Shown piece by piece: positions 1 through 9,141 of a stretch of 33,800 nt of DNA. Made by a program: the position numbers and the translations under genes. The DNA is taken from NCBI RefSeq assembly GCF_025056915.1, contig NZ_JANWVH010000026.1, positions 1 through 33,800 of the forward strand, read 5' to 3'. Each line of letters begins with the position of its first letter. Positions within the stretch are counted from its first letter, which is position 1. This stretch comes from Meiothermus sp. (GTDB lineage: Bacteria > Deinococcota > Deinococci > Deinococcales > Thermaceae). The notes beneath the pieces were generated by a model. It saw only the letters and a program-made list of their open reading frames with translations. It was not told where the DNA came from and searched no databases.

Positions 1-206
1 TGGAGGACATCTCCGATCGGGTGGCGGTGATGTACAAGGGAAGGCTGGTGGAGGTCTCGAGCAGCCACAAAATCTACCGCGAACCCCAGGACGCCTACAC
101 CAAAGCCCTGCTCTCGGCCATCCCCATCCCCGACCCCACGGTCAAGCGCGAGCGCATTCCCTGGAACCCAGAGTCTTATCTGGCGGCCCGTTTGAATAGC
201 GCTTGA
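1..206 (+). CDS. Oligopeptide/dipeptide ABC transporter ATP-binding protein, C-terminal end (partial)
   Basis: Only the last 67 codons are in the window; the gene enters from the left in the frame starting at base 3 and stops with TGA at 204-206. The visible part reads [17 protein letters not shown] followed by a tail with [14 protein letters not shown]. The first block is the post-H-loop strand of ABC ATPases. The '[14 protein letters not shown]' tail is typical of the C-terminal oligopeptide-binding extension of the OppD/OppF/DppD/DppF group. The protein would sit on the inner face of the membrane and power peptide uptake. The iron transport operon starts 55 bp downstream on the same strand, with no visible terminator between. 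Which Opp/Dpp paralogue it is cannot be told from this fragment. Confidence 0.85.
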   Translation, partial: EDISDRVAVMYKGRLVEVSSSHKIYREPQDAYTKALLSAIPIPDPTVKRERIPWNPESYLAARLNSA

Positions 207-261
207 CGCACCAGAGACCATCGAAATAGACTACAAACCCGAGTAAGTTGATTGGATTATT

Positions 262-1263
262 ATGATAAAAGCCACCCACCGCCCCAAACACAGCTCGATT
301 CCCTTGTTGGCCCTACTGCTGTGCGGCCTGGGGATTTTAGCCCTGGGCACCGGAGCGGTGCGGATGAGCCCAGCAGAGGTGGTGCAGGCTCTTCTGGGGC
401 CGCACGACGAGACCCAGGCCCGCATTCTCTACGAACTTAGACTGCCCCGGATTCTGGTGGGGGCGCTCTGTGGTGCCTTGTTTGCGGCCTCGGGGGCCAT
501 CTTGCAAGGGGTGGTGCGCAACCCTTTGGCCTCGCCAGACATCGTAGGGGTGGCGGCAGGTGCAGGGCTGGCCGCCGTGGTAAACCTGATGCTGTTGCCA
601 AACACGCCCGCCTGGTTGCTGCCAGTGGGGGCTTCTGCTGGGGCGCTGGCGGCCTTTGGCCTGGTGTACGTGCTTGCGCGCCAATCGGGGGAGGTGCTGC
701 CCATCCGGCTGGCCCTGATTGGGGTGGCGGTGGAGGCCTCGCTGGACGGACTGCGCCGGCTCATTCTGGTTCGGGCCGACGACTCCATTGCCCAGGCCCT
801 GATCTTCCTGAGCGGTACAGTCTACGGCGCCGACTGGGAGCGGCTTTTTCGGGTGCTGCCCTTCGCGGCGGTGCTGATTCCCATCACCCTTCTGCTTCAC
901 CGCAGGCTCGATGTGCTCTCGTTTGGAGACGAGACCGCCAAAAGCCTGGGGATGCGCCTCGAGCCTGCCCGCCTGGTGGCTTTGGCCCTGGCCGCCGGTC
1001 TGGCTGCGGTGGCCGTAATGGGCGTGGGGATTCTGGGCTTTGTGGGCCTGATTGCGCCCCACGCCGCGCGGCTTCTGGTGGGGCCTCGCTTCGGCCTGCT
1101 CCTGCCGGCCTCGATGCTGCTGGGTGCCCTGCTGGTCGTGGCCGCCGATGCCCTGGGGCGCGGGCTGATTCCTCCAATCGAGATTCCGGCGGGGCTGCTC
1201 ACCACCCTGGTGGGTGCCCCGTACTTCCTCTACCTCATGCGAAAGACAGGACGGGTACGATGA
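262..1263 (+). CDS. FecCD-family iron-siderophore ABC permease (first subunit)
   Basis: This 333-residue polytopic membrane protein belongs to the BtuC/FecCD permease family, which forms the channel of type II importers for ferric siderophores, heme or cobalamin. Family hallmarks are visible: LRLPRILVGALCGA near residue 60, QGVVRNPLASPDIVG near residue 90, the coupling-helix block LSFGDETAKSLGM near residue 220, and GFVGLIAPHAARLLVG near residue 260. Length is normal for the family. The ATG at 262 leaves a short cytoplasmic head before the first membrane helix, although the ribosome site is weak. Its stop overlaps the ATPase start by 4 nt (ATGA at 1260-1263), so the two are probably translationally coupled. 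With the second permease at 2992 it probably forms a heterodimeric channel. Substrate assignment rests on the operon's binding protein. Confidence 0.9.
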   Translation: MIKATHRPKHSSIPLLALLLCGLGILALGTGAVRMSPAEVVQALLGPHDETQARILYELRLPRILVGALCGALFAASGAILQGVVRNPLASPDIVGVAAGAGLAAVVNLMLLPNTPAWLLPVGASAGALAAFGLVYVLARQSGEVLPIRLALIGVAVEASLDGLRRLILVRADDSIAQALIFLSGTVYGADWERLFRVLPFAAVLIPITLLLHRRLDVLSFGDETAKSLGMRLEPARLVALALAAGLAAVAVMGVGILGFVGLIAPHAARLLVGPRFGLLLPASMLLGALLVVAADALGRGLIPPIEIPAGLLTTLVGAPYFLYLMRKTGRVR

Positions 1264-2069
1264 GCCTCAGCACCAAAGAACTCACCCTGGGCTACGACGA
1301 ACGGCGTGTTATCGAGGGCCTGAACCTTGCCTTGCCTAAGGGAAGAATTACCGCCCTGATTGGTCCCAATGGCTGCGGCAAGTCCACCTTGCTGCGGGCC
1401 CTGGCCCGGCTGTTGAAGCCCAGAGAGGGTGCGGTGCTGCTGGATGGCAAGGCCATCCATACCCTGCCTACCAAGGCCGTGGCCCGCGAGCTGGCCCTGT
1501 TGCCCCAGATGCCCCAGGCCCCCGAGGGGCTCAGCGTGGAGGAGCTGGTCTGGTTCGGTCGCTATCCCTACCAGAGCGCCCTGGGGAACCGCACCGCCCA
1601 CGACCGTGCGCTGGTGGACTGGGCCCTCGACCAGACCGGAATGCGCATCTTTGCCCGGCGGCCCCTCGAGACCCTTTCCGGCGGCCAGCGCCAGCGGGCC
1701 TGGATTGCCATGGCCCTGGCCCAGGAGACCCCCATCCTGTTGCTGGACGAGCCCACCACCTACCTCGACCTGAGCCACCAGCTCGAGGTCTTGCAGCTTT
1801 TGCAAAGGCTCAACCGCGAGCAGGGCAAGACCATCGTGATGGTGCTGCACGAACTCAACCAGGCGGCGCGCTATGCCCACCACTTGGTGGCTGTGTACGA
1901 GGGAAGGGTGGTGGCCGAGGGGGCTCCGGAGGCTGTGCTCAGCGAGCGCATTCTGCGCCAGGTTTTCGGTTTGAAAGCCCACTTTTTGCGCGACCCCGAG
2001 ACCGGCACCCCCCACCTGATCCCTTTTGCGCTAGCCCGTAGAGAAGAAATTCTGGAGGAGACCCTGTGA
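1260..2069 (+). CDS. Iron-siderophore ABC transporter ATP-binding protein (FecE/FhuC-like)
   Basis: This 269-residue cytoplasmic ABC ATPase powers the importer encoded around it. Walker A is GPNGCGKST at residues 35-43, the Q-loop lies near LLPQMPQ, the signature is LSGGQRQR near residue 140, Walker B is ILLLDEPTTYLD near 160, and the H-loop His is in VMVLHELNQAARY. The pattern LSHQLEVLQLL directly after Walker B is characteristic of the FecE/FhuC/BtuD branch. It overlaps the upstream permease by ATGA and the downstream binding protein by GTGA (2066-2069). One ATPase homodimer would serve the two permeases of this operon. Confidence 0.93.
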   Translation: MSLSTKELTLGYDERRVIEGLNLALPKGRITALIGPNGCGKSTLLRALARLLKPREGAVLLDGKAIHTLPTKAVARELALLPQMPQAPEGLSVEELVWFGRYPYQSALGNRTAHDRALVDWALDQTGMRIFARRPLETLSGGQRQRAWIAMALAQETPILLLDEPTTYLDLSHQLEVLQLLQRLNREQGKTIVMVLHELNQAARYAHHLVAVYEGRVVAEGAPEAVLSERILRQVFGLKAHFLRDPETGTPHLIPFALARREEILEETL

Positions 2070-2995
2070 GAAAAATCCTTTTGAGCGTTTTGCCCGTTCT
2101 GGGACTGGGCCTGGCCCAGATTCAGGTCAAGCACGAACTGGGCACCCTGAGCCTGAACGCTCCGGCGAAGCGGGTGGTGGTGCTGGAATACAGCTTCCTG
2201 GATACCCTGCTGGCCCTGGGGGTGACCCCAGTGGGTGCGGCCACCGGCACCCAGGGCGGCGACCGGGGGTTACCGCCCTACCTGCGGGCGCGGGCCGAGG
2301 GCGTGACTTCGATTGGCTCGAGGGCCCAGCCCTCCCTGGAGGCCATCCTCTCGGTGCGGCCCGAGGTCATCATCGCCGATGCCTTCGTGCACCGCGACCT
2401 GATTCCCCAGCTACAGCGCATCGCCCCGGTGGTGGCCTTCCAGTCTCGGCGGGGCAGCTTCGACGACCTGAGCCAGCAGGTGTTGGATATCGGGCGCATG
2501 GTGGGTAAGGAGGCCCAGGCCCGGCAGCTTCTGGAAGACCAGGAACGCCTTCTGCAGAAAGCCCGGGCCTTTGCCAACCCCAAAGCCCCTCCGCTGATGA
2601 CCGCCGTATCCACCCCCAACAGCTTTACCGTGCACTCCAACGAGAGCTTCATCGGCTCCCTTTTGGAGCGGCTGGGCCGCAAGAACCTGGCCAGGCCGCA
2701 AAACAACCAGACCCAGTACGAGTTGAGCCTGGAAGGCCTGGTGGCCCTGAATCCGGCTACCCTGGTGGTCTTCACCGCACCGGACGAAACCCCCATTGTG
2801 CGGAGCTGGGCCAGAAACCCCCTGTGGACGAGGCTCGAGGCGGTACGGCGGGGCCGGGTGTTCGAGTTCGACCGCGACAACTGGACCCGGGGCCGGGGCC
2901 CCCTGGCCACCCGCTTCATCCTGGCTGAGTTGATAAACAGCGGTCTCCTGGCCGACAAGCCCGCTGGTGGCAGCTTTGCTTTCAAAGCCCCATGA
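2066..2995 (+). CDS. Ferric-siderophore ABC transporter substrate-binding protein (FecB/FhuD-like)
   Basis: This 309-residue exported binding protein captures the ferric chelate and hands it to the permeases. The start is GTG at 2066, overlapping the previous stop, with GGAGGAG just upstream. The N-terminus (MRKILLSVLPVLGLGLAQ) is a signal peptide with likely cleavage after LAQ. There is no lipobox Cys, so it is probably free in the periplasm or anchored otherwise. The type III binding-protein fold shows in AKRVVVLEYSFLDTLLALGV, in SLEAILSVRPEVIIAD and in the long interlobe helix near VLDIGRMVGKEAQARQL. These resemble the FecB/FhuD/YfmC branch rather than BtuF. The exact chelate (citrate, hydroxamate or other) cannot be read from sequence. 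Confidence 0.85.
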   Translation: MRKILLSVLPVLGLGLAQIQVKHELGTLSLNAPAKRVVVLEYSFLDTLLALGVTPVGAATGTQGGDRGLPPYLRARAEGVTSIGSRAQPSLEAILSVRPEVIIADAFVHRDLIPQLQRIAPVVAFQSRRGSFDDLSQQVLDIGRMVGKEAQARQLLEDQERLLQKARAFANPKAPPLMTAVSTPNSFTVHSNESFIGSLLERLGRKNLARPQNNQTQYELSLEGLVALNPATLVVFTAPDETPIVRSWARNPLWTRLEAVRRGRVFEFDRDNWTRGRGPLATRFILAELINSGLLADKPAGGSFAFKAP

Positions 2996-3993
2996 CCCCG
3001 CGCCGCCTGACCCTAGATTGGCCGCTGGCGGTGCTGCTGGCCGCAGGGCTTCTGGTTTTCTCCCTGCTGCTCGCGGTTTCGGTGGGGGCAGTGGACATCC
3101 CCTTGGATCAGGTCTGGCGCCTCATCTTCCGGCCTGACGCCTCCAATGAGAGCCTCATTGTCCACACCCTGCGCCTGCCGCGAGCCTTGGTGGCCTTGCT
3201 GGTGGGGGCCAGCCTGGGGGTGGCCGGGGCCTTGATGCAGGGCCTTACCCGAAATCCCCTGGCTGAGCCTGGCTTGCTGGGGGTGAATGCCGGGGCTGCA
3301 CTGGGCCTGCTGTTGGGGGTGGTTTTCTTCCCCGGCCTGCCGGGTTGGGGCATGGTGCTGCTGGCGGCTCTGGGCGGGGTGTTGGCGGCGGCGCTGGTCT
3401 ACAGCCTCACCGCGGTGGTGGGCCTGACCCCGGTGCGGCTGGCCCTGGCGGGGATCGCCGTGGGAGCCATGCTGGGGGCGGCGGCCAGTTTTCTCCTCAT
3501 CATGTTCGAGGAGCGCACTCGGGGAGCTTTCATCAACCTGTCGGGAAGCCTGGCCGGGCGTACCTGGGAGCACTTCTGGCTGATCCTGCCCTGGGCCTTA
3601 CCGGCGCTGCTGCTGGCGGTGCTGCTGGCGCAGCAGGTCAACCTGCTCTCCCTGGGTGAGGAGACCGCCCGAAGCCTGGGAGCCCGGGTGGGCGGGGTGC
3701 GCCTGCTGGTAGCCGGGCTGGCGGTGCTCTTGGCTGGGGCTGCGGTGAGCGTGGCCGGGCCCGTCGGTTTTTTGGGCCTGATGGTGCCGCACCTGGCCCG
3801 GGGATGGGTGGGCCCTGACTACCGGCGGGTGCTACCCCTCTCGGCCCTTCTGGGGGCCAGCCTGCTCTCGCTGGCTGATGTGGCTGCTAGGTTGGTTGAC
3901 CGGCCCCTCGAGACCCCGGTGGGCATTCTGGTGGTGGCCCTGGGGGCGCCCTTTTTCGTCTACCTGGCCCGACGTACGGGCCAGGTACATTAG
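2992..3993 (+). CDS. FecCD-family iron-siderophore ABC permease (second subunit)
   Basis: This 333-residue multi-helix membrane protein is the last gene of the iron-type operon, overlapping the binding protein by ATGA (2992-2995). Family blocks seen are LRLPRALVALLVGASLG near residue 60, QGLTRNPLAEPGLLGVNAGA near residue 83, [12 protein letters not shown] near 217 and GFLGLMVPHLARGWVG near 260. It is a diverged paralogue of the 262-1263 permease, and the two probably pair as FecC and FecD do. Its stop at 3993 is followed by about 80 bp and then repeat copy 1. The converging cobalamin operon ends at 4217. Confidence 0.9.
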   Translation: MTPRRLTLDWPLAVLLAAGLLVFSLLLAVSVGAVDIPLDQVWRLIFRPDASNESLIVHTLRLPRALVALLVGASLGVAGALMQGLTRNPLAEPGLLGVNAGAALGLLLGVVFFPGLPGWGMVLLAALGGVLAAALVYSLTAVVGLTPVRLALAGIAVGAMLGAAASFLLIMFEERTRGAFINLSGSLAGRTWEHFWLILPWALPALLLAVLLAQQVNLLSLGEETARSLGARVGGVRLLVAGLAVLLAGAAVSVAGPVGFLGLMVPHLARGWVGPDYRRVLPLSALLGASLLSLADVAARLVDRPLETPVGILVVALGAPFFVYLARRTGQVH

Positions 3994-4074
3994 TGGGTTT
4001 GACGCCCAGGCCGGACTCCCCTTGGCCCCAAACAGCAATAGGCCCTGAGCGCCAGCAAGGGGTGACTGTTATCG
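3994..4074. other. Short spacer between convergent operons
   Basis: This 81-bp spacer separates the end of the iron importer operon from repeat copy 1. I see no ORF and no GC-stem plus T-run terminator. If transcription of the two converging operons stops here, the hairpins of the adjacent repeat are the only visible candidate structure. Confidence 0.5.
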
Positions 4075-4214
4075 CGCTCTTCACAGACGTGGCCGCCCAC
4101 GAAAACGAGAATGCGCCTAGGATGAGACGCATCTTTTCGAGTTTCCAGGCGGCCACTGAACTGTATAAAACCAAGCTTTCTCGAGCTCAAATGGCTCAAA
4201 ATATGTGAAGAGCG
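4075..4214. repeat. MITE-like repeat, copy 1 (full length)
   Basis: This 140-bp non-coding element is bounded by inverted ends. CGCTCTTC at 4075-4082 mirrors GAAGAGCG at 4207-4214, and the match extends to 12 bp in this copy (GCGCTCTTCACA at 4074-4085 against TGTGAAGAGCGC at 4204-4215). Inside, GTGGCCGCC (4089-4097) pairs perfectly with GGCGGCCAC (4148-4156), enclosing an ATGCG.../...CGCAT hairpin. It is closely similar in its left half to copy 3 (32992-33131), while its right half is more diverged. The element abuts the TAG stop of cobQ (minus strand, 4217-4219). It has no coding capacity of its own, so a MITE or other small repeat mobilised in trans is the likely class. Confidence 0.8.
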
Positions 4215-4216
4215 CT

Positions 4217-5611
4217 CTAAGGCGTTTGACGGTGGTCTGCCAGCCAGTCCAGGAAGCCTGCCCTAAAGTGGGCCCCCACGAAATCGGCCATCTGTTCAAA
4301 CACGTCTTCTGAACGCGGCGGCTGCCCAAAGAGGCGCTTCAGCACCTCCGGGTTCTCAAAGAGCCCGTGGAGGTAAAGCCCCAGCACGCTTCCCTGCTGC
4401 ATGTACACTTGGCCGCTCTCCCCGTGACGAATCTCGTAGCCCTGGATGGCCAGGCCCTCCAGGGCCTTCCAGTACCCGCCCAGCCCTTCCAGGCAGGCCT
4501 GGCTCAGCCGCTGCACCTTGTCGGGGCCAAAGACCGTTTGCAGCGGCAGCAGCCCCAGGCCCCGGAAACTCCCTGGGGTCTCGATCCCCTGCGGGTCTTG
4601 AATGGTTTCCCCCAACATCTGCAAGCCACCGCAGATGCCGAGCAGGGGCTTTCCGGCGCGGGCATGGGCGCGGATGGAATCCTCAAGCCCCTGGGCCCGG
4701 AGCCACTCCAGGTCGCTTACGGTGTGCTTGGAGCCCGGCAGGACAATCAGCTCGGCTCCTTGGAGGGCGCCCGGTGCTTGTGCCCAGACCAGCTCGACCC
4801 CGGGCAGATGCTTGAGCGGCTCAAACTCGTCGAGGTTGGAGCTGCGGGGGTAGACCACCACCGCCACCCGGAGGCCCTGTCCCACCGAACGCGGGTCGAA
4901 GACCCCATCCTCCTCGGGCAATCCGTGGCCGGGCCAAAGGGGCAGCACGGCCACCGTGGGCACGCCGGTGAGGGCCTCGAGCGCTTCAGGGCCAGGGGAG
5001 AGCAGCCGGGCATCGCCCCGGAACTTGTTCAGTACAAACCCTTTAACCAGGGCCTGCTCCGGGGCCTCGAGCAGGGCGTAGGTTCCGTACAGGTGGGCCA
5101 AGGCCCCGCCCCGGTCAATGTCGCTCACGATCAGCACCCGGGCCTTCGCTTCCAGGGCTACCCGCATGTTCACGATATCGGTGGACTTCAGGTTGATCTC
5201 CGCCGGGCTGCCCGCGCCCTCGATCACCAGCAGGTCGAAGGCCTGCATCAACTCGTGCAGGGCCTGTCGAACCACCGGCCAGAGCCTGTCCTTGCGCTCG
5301 CGCCAGGGCAGGCGGGAGAGTTCGGGGCTGGGCCGCCCCAAGAGAATTACCTGGCTTCTCTGCTCGCCCTCGGGCTTGAGCAGGACGGGGTTCATCCGAA
5401 CCTCAGGCTCGACCCCCGCCGCCAGGGCCTGGAAGTACTGGGCGCTGCCGATCTCGCCCCCGGCCACCACCCGCGCGTTGTTGGACATGTTCTGGGCCTT
5501 GAAGGGGGCTACCCGCAGGCCTTGCCGGGCGTAGTAGCGGCAAAGCGCGGTGGCCAGGAAGCTCTTGCCCGCCCCGCTGCTGGTGCCCTGCACCATGATG
5601 GCTCTAGCCAT
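4217..5611 (-). CDS. cobQ: Cobyric acid synthase
   Basis: This 464-residue glutamine-dependent amidase adds four amide groups to adenosylcobyrinic acid a,c-diamide using ATP. The N-terminal half is a dethiobiotin-synthetase-like P-loop domain with QGTSSGAGKS at residues 8-17. The C-terminal half is a class I glutamine amidotransferase domain with the nucleophile Cys327 in LLGICGGLQMLGE and the family His415 in LYLHGLFEN. Length fits CobQ (about 480) rather than CobB/CbiA. I place the start at the ATG at 5611 because the protein then begins MARAIMVQGTSSGAGKS as in the family; the frame stays open upstream only as antisense of cobD. The start overlaps the end of cobD by 8 nt. It is the last gene of the riboswitch operon, and its TAG stop lies at the edge of repeat copy 1. 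Confidence 0.95.
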   Translation of the reverse strand: MARAIMVQGTSSGAGKSFLATALCRYYARQGLRVAPFKAQNMSNNARVVAGGEIGSAQYFQALAAGVEPEVRMNPVLLKPEGEQRSQVILLGRPSPELSRLPWRERKDRLWPVVRQALHELMQAFDLLVIEGAGSPAEINLKSTDIVNMRVALEAKARVLIVSDIDRGGALAHLYGTYALLEAPEQALVKGFVLNKFRGDARLLSPGPEALEALTGVPTVAVLPLWPGHGLPEEDGVFDPRSVGQGLRVAVVVYPRSSNLDEFEPLKHLPGVELVWAQAPGALQGAELIVLPGSKHTVSDLEWLRAQGLEDSIRAHARAGKPLLGICGGLQMLGETIQDPQGIETPGSFRGLGLLPLQTVFGPDKVQRLSQACLEGLGGYWKALEGLAIQGYEIRHGESGQVYMQQGSVLGLYLHGLFENPEVLKRLFGQPPRSEDVFEQMADFVGAHFRAGFLDWLADHRQTP

Positions 5612-6605
5612 GTTTGACCAGGGAGCCTTCCAGGGCTTCCAGCAGGGCCTGCTGGGCTTCTGGGGGCTGGGCCGAAAGGCGCAACCACTCCGGCAGGCCA
5701 AAGCTGGTGCAGTCGCGTACCCGAAGCCCCTGCTCCCGCAGCCGGAGCGCAACCCGACTGGCCTGGCCCACCCGCACCAGAAGGAAGTTGGCCGGGCTTT
5801 CCTGCACCTCCAGCCCCAGCGCCCTGAGGCCCTGGGCCAGCTCGCCTCGAAGCTGCCAGAGCCGGGCGCGGCTTTGCGCGAGCCAGGCCTGGGAGGGGGG
5901 CTCGAGGGTGGCCCTCAGGAAGGCCTCGCCATGAACTCCGAGCACCCAGGAAGGGGCAATGTCGCGAAAGGGGGTGAGGTCGAGGGGAGCCAGCAGAAAC
6001 CCCGCCCGAACGCCGGTGAGACCGTGGGCCTTGTTGGGGCTGTAAAGCCGCCAGGCGGTGGGGGGCAGAGGGGGTGGATTCTTGGTTAGGGGATGGTAGG
6101 CCAGATCCAGCACCAGCGTCACCAGGCGGCGGTGGGCGACCTCTGCGGCCTCGTGCAGAAAATCGTAGACCTCCCCGGTGGGGTTGTTGGGCACGCATAA
6201 GAAAGCCAGGGAGGCCTGGGGCAACAGCCGCAGGAACTGTTCCCCGCTTTCGGCCTTGAGCAAGGGGAGTTCGGCTGGCTGGGCTGCCCGCGCGTACTCG
6301 GAAAAGGTGGGGGGCAGGATGAGCATGGGGCCGCGAAGGTGGCGCAACCGGGTCAGCCGGTGGATCAGCTCGCTGGTGCCGCCGCCCACCGCCACCTGAT
6401 CCGGGGACACACCATAAAACTTGGCCAGCGCAAGGTGGGCCTCGGTGTAAAGAGGGTCGGGGTAGCGGCTGGGGTCGGCCCGTTGAATGGCGGCCAGGGC
6501 ATAAGGATCGGGCCCCAGGCCGTTGGCGTTGGTGGAGAAGTCGAAGCGGGGCGGGGGGCCGCTGTCGGTGCCGCCGTGGATGGGTTTGAGCACATCGTCT
6601 ATCAT
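5604..6605 (-). CDS. cobD: Threonine-phosphate decarboxylase (CobD/CobC-type PLP enzyme)
   Basis: This 333-residue fold-type I PLP enzyme is inferred to decarboxylate L-threonine phosphate to (R)-1-amino-2-propanol phosphate, the linker that CbiB attaches. The N-terminus has HGGT and FSTNANGLGP, the pattern typical of CobD ('HGGN...DFSxNxNPLGP'), followed by RYPDPLYTEAHLALAKFYGV. The PLP lysine is K192 in YSPNKAHGLTGVRAGF, and PNNPTGEVY near residue 140 binds the cofactor. The fold is shared with histidinol-phosphate aminotransferase (HisC), and sequence alone could confuse the two. Position directly between cbiB (12 bp upstream) and cobQ (8 nt overlap) makes the cobalamin role much more likely. 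Confidence 0.9.
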   Translation of the reverse strand: MIDDVLKPIHGGTDSGPPPRFDFSTNANGLGPDPYALAAIQRADPSRYPDPLYTEAHLALAKFYGVSPDQVAVGGGTSELIHRLTRLRHLRGPMLILPPTFSEYARAAQPAELPLLKAESGEQFLRLLPQASLAFLCVPNNPTGEVYDFLHEAAEVAHRRLVTLVLDLAYHPLTKNPPPLPPTAWRLYSPNKAHGLTGVRAGFLLAPLDLTPFRDIAPSWVLGVHGEAFLRATLEPPSQAWLAQSRARLWQLRGELAQGLRALGLEVQESPANFLLVRVGQASRVALRLREQGLRVRDCTSFGLPEWLRLSAQPPEAQQALLEALEGSLVKHG

Positions 6606-6617
6606 GGAATCATCTTC

Positions 6618-7523
6618 TCATTGTAGCGACTGCAGGAAGTATAGCCCTGCTTCGATGGTGGCCAGGAGTAAAACGCCCAGCCAGCCGGCCCGGCTGACCA
6701 GAATCAGCCCGGCCTGCACATCGCTCGAATTAGGGGCGCGACCCGACGGATTGAGGGTGTAAACCCCCGGCTTGCCCAGGCGAAGGCCCAGTCCCAGGGC
6801 CAGGGCGGCCATGGGCCAGCCCGAATTGGGCGAGGGGGTCTTGCGGGCCTCGTGCAGGAGCCTCCACCCCCGGAAGCGGGGGGCCACTGCCCACAAAAGC
6901 AGGGCGGTGAGCCGGGCCGGGAGCAGGTTCAGCAGGTCGTCGGCGCGGGCCGCCCACTTGCCGGCCCACTCCCAGCGGCCCCGGTAGCCCCACATGGCGT
7001 CGGCGGTGTTGGCGAAGCGGTAGAGGGCAGCCCCCGGCAGGCCCAGCAGCACGAACCAGAACAGCGGTGCAATCACCGAGTCGGAGAGGTTTTCCGAGGC
7101 CGACTCCAGCAGGCTCTCACGCACCTCGCTTTCCGAAAGCTGCGATGTGTTGCGGCTGACCAGGTGGGATAAGCGTGCGCGTCCGGCCTCGAGGCCCTCC
7201 CCGAGGGCCTCCTCCACCGCCCGGGCCTCGCTGAGGAGCAGGCGAAAGGCCAGGAGCGGCTTGAGCAGGAGTGCCGTGAGGGGAAGCTCGAGCCAGGCTG
7301 GCAGACCATCCAGCAGCCAGGCCAGCAGGGCGTAGGCCCCCACCCAGAGCAGCGCCCCCAGCATCCAGGCCAAGGCCCCGGCCCAGAAAGCCTTCCGAGG
7401 AGCGAGCGCGGTCAGGCCGCGCCCCGCCCAGCTCAGGTAGCGGCCCATCCAGACCACCGGGTGCCACGGGGCCGGAGGCTCGCCCAGACGCCAGTCCATC
7501 AGCAGGGCCAGCAGGATGCTCAC
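6618..7523 (-). CDS. cbiB: Adenosylcobinamide-phosphate synthase
   Basis: This 301-residue integral membrane protein joins aminopropanol (phosphate) to adenosylcobyric acid. Family features are the N-terminal LLALLMDWRLGEPPAPWHPV (DxxxGEP...HPV), WMGRYLSW, DLVSRNT-like HLVSRNTSQL, ESASENLSDSVIAPLFW (residues about 140-155), and ANTADAMWGYRG. Several hydrophobic helices run through the protein. I choose the GTG at 7523 as start: it gives the family N-terminus and overlaps the chelatase stop as GTGA (7520-7523), the same coupling used by other genes in this operon. The longer open frame upstream is antisense shadow of the chelatase gene. Confidence 0.95.
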   Translation of the reverse strand: MSILLALLMDWRLGEPPAPWHPVVWMGRYLSWAGRGLTALAPRKAFWAGALAWMLGALLWVGAYALLAWLLDGLPAWLELPLTALLLKPLLAFRLLLSEARAVEEALGEGLEAGRARLSHLVSRNTSQLSESEVRESLLESASENLSDSVIAPLFWFVLLGLPGAALYRFANTADAMWGYRGRWEWAGKWAARADDLLNLLPARLTALLLWAVAPRFRGWRLLHEARKTPSPNSGWPMAALALGLGLRLGKPGVYTLNPSGRAPNSSDVQAGLILVSRAGWLGVLLLATIEAGLYFLQSLQ

Positions 7524-9141
7524 GCAGACCCTTCCTCGGGGAACCGCAACAGCAGGGCGTGGTCGGAAAGGTCGGAGAGCCGGGCGTAGCGGGCTCCCAT
7601 GGCCTGGGCCAGCGCGCGGGCCCGGCCCAGCGCCGGGCCTTCCTCCACGTCCAGCACCACCGCCGGGGCCTGCAGGCTCTGGGCCAGGGCCAGGGCCTCG
7701 GCCCAGGGGTCGCCCCCCTGGTGTGGCACGTTGGCCCGCCCATCCGTGACCAGCACCAGCCGGGTGCGCCCGTCCAGGTGTGCCCTGGCCAGGGCCAGCG
7801 CGGCGGCCAGGGGGGTGCGCCCGCCGGTGGGCAGGTGCTCCAAGGCCCGCCGGGCCGCCTCCTGATCGCGGGTGAAGGGAAGGGTGAGCCGGGCCTCGAG
7901 CCCCCGGAAGGTGATGAGGCCCACCTCCTCGGAGCCCCCCTCCAGCAAGGAGAGCAACGCCCCTTTGGCCCAGGCCATGCGGGCCTCGGCGGCCAGCGAG
8001 CCGCTGGCGTCCACCACCAGCAAAAGCCGCTGGCCGCGGCGGCCTACCTCCAGCCGGGCGTGAAGATCCTGGCGCTCCAGCCGCTCGGCCCCCCGCAGGC
8101 CCGCATGAAGGAGCGAGGCCCTGAGCTCCAGCCGCTCGGGGTGGGGCTCCGGCACCGCCCGCACCGCCTCGCCATGGGGGTGGTTCTGGCTCCCCTGGCG
8201 CAGGCTGCCCCCCTCGAGCCGAAGGGGGTGGGGGGGCTTCTTGGGGGGGAGCACCTGCTCGAGGGCCTCCCGGGCCTCCGGCGGCGGCGGGGGCGGGGCC
8301 TCCGGCGGCGGGGGGCTTGGCTGCTCGGGCAGCACCAGCGGCCAGACCGCCTCCACCAGCGCCCAGTCCACCCCTTCCCGCCCCTCCCAGGCCGCGAGCG
8401 CCCGGGCCGCCTTGGCCAGCGCCAGGTCGGCCCGCAGGCTCGGCACGCCCAAGGCCGCCACCCTCTGGCTGATCTCCAGCAGCAGCTCTTCCCCCAGGGC
8501 CAGCCTGGCCAGCCGACCCCGGGCTTCCGCCAGGCTTTGCTTCAAGGCTGCCTGGGCCTCGGCCCACTCGGCACGGAAGCCTGCGGGGTCGGCCTCGAAG
8601 GCCAGCCGGCGCGCCAGGGCCAGGGCCCGCTCCGCCGGGTCGGCCAGGCCCCGCACCGCCACCTTGAGGGCGAAGCGGTCGTAGAGCTGGGGCCGAAGCC
8701 GCCCCTCCTCGGGGTTCATGCTGGCCAGGAGCACGAAACGGGCCGGGTACTCGAGGCTGAACCCCTCCCGCTCGAGCCGCCCCACCCCGCTCACCACCAC
8801 GTCCAGCAGGGCATCGGTCAGGTGAGGGGGCAGCAGGTTGACCTCGTCGCAGTAGAGCACCCCCCCGTGAGCCTGGCTCAAGAGGCCCGGCTTCAAGGCA
8901 GGCTGGCCCGCGAGGGCTTTGTCCAGGTCGAGCCCCCCCAAAAGCCGCTCCTCGCTGGTGCCGATGGGCAGGTTCACGAAGGGGGCCCCCTCGGGGAGCA
9001 GCTCGGCCAGGGCCCGCGCGGCGGTGGTCTTGGCGCTGCCCTTCTCCCCCTCCAGAAGCACCGAGAGCGAGGGGTCGCAGGCCGCGAGCAGCAGGGCCTG
9101 GCGCATCTGCGGCTGGCCGACTAGGGCGGCGAAGGGGTAGT

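Noticed and set aside
207-261. Fur box upstream of the iron-type operon
   Set aside because: The AT-rich TTATTATGATAA has only a weak partial match and no clear palindrome, so I do not call an operator.
3994-4074. Rho-independent terminator after the iron operon
   Set aside because: There is no stem followed by a T-run. Only the hairpins of the neighbouring repeat are available.
5612-5752. N-terminal extension of cobQ to an upstream start at 5752
   Set aside because: The extra residues are low-complexity antisense of cobD. The family N-terminus begins at the ATG at 5611.
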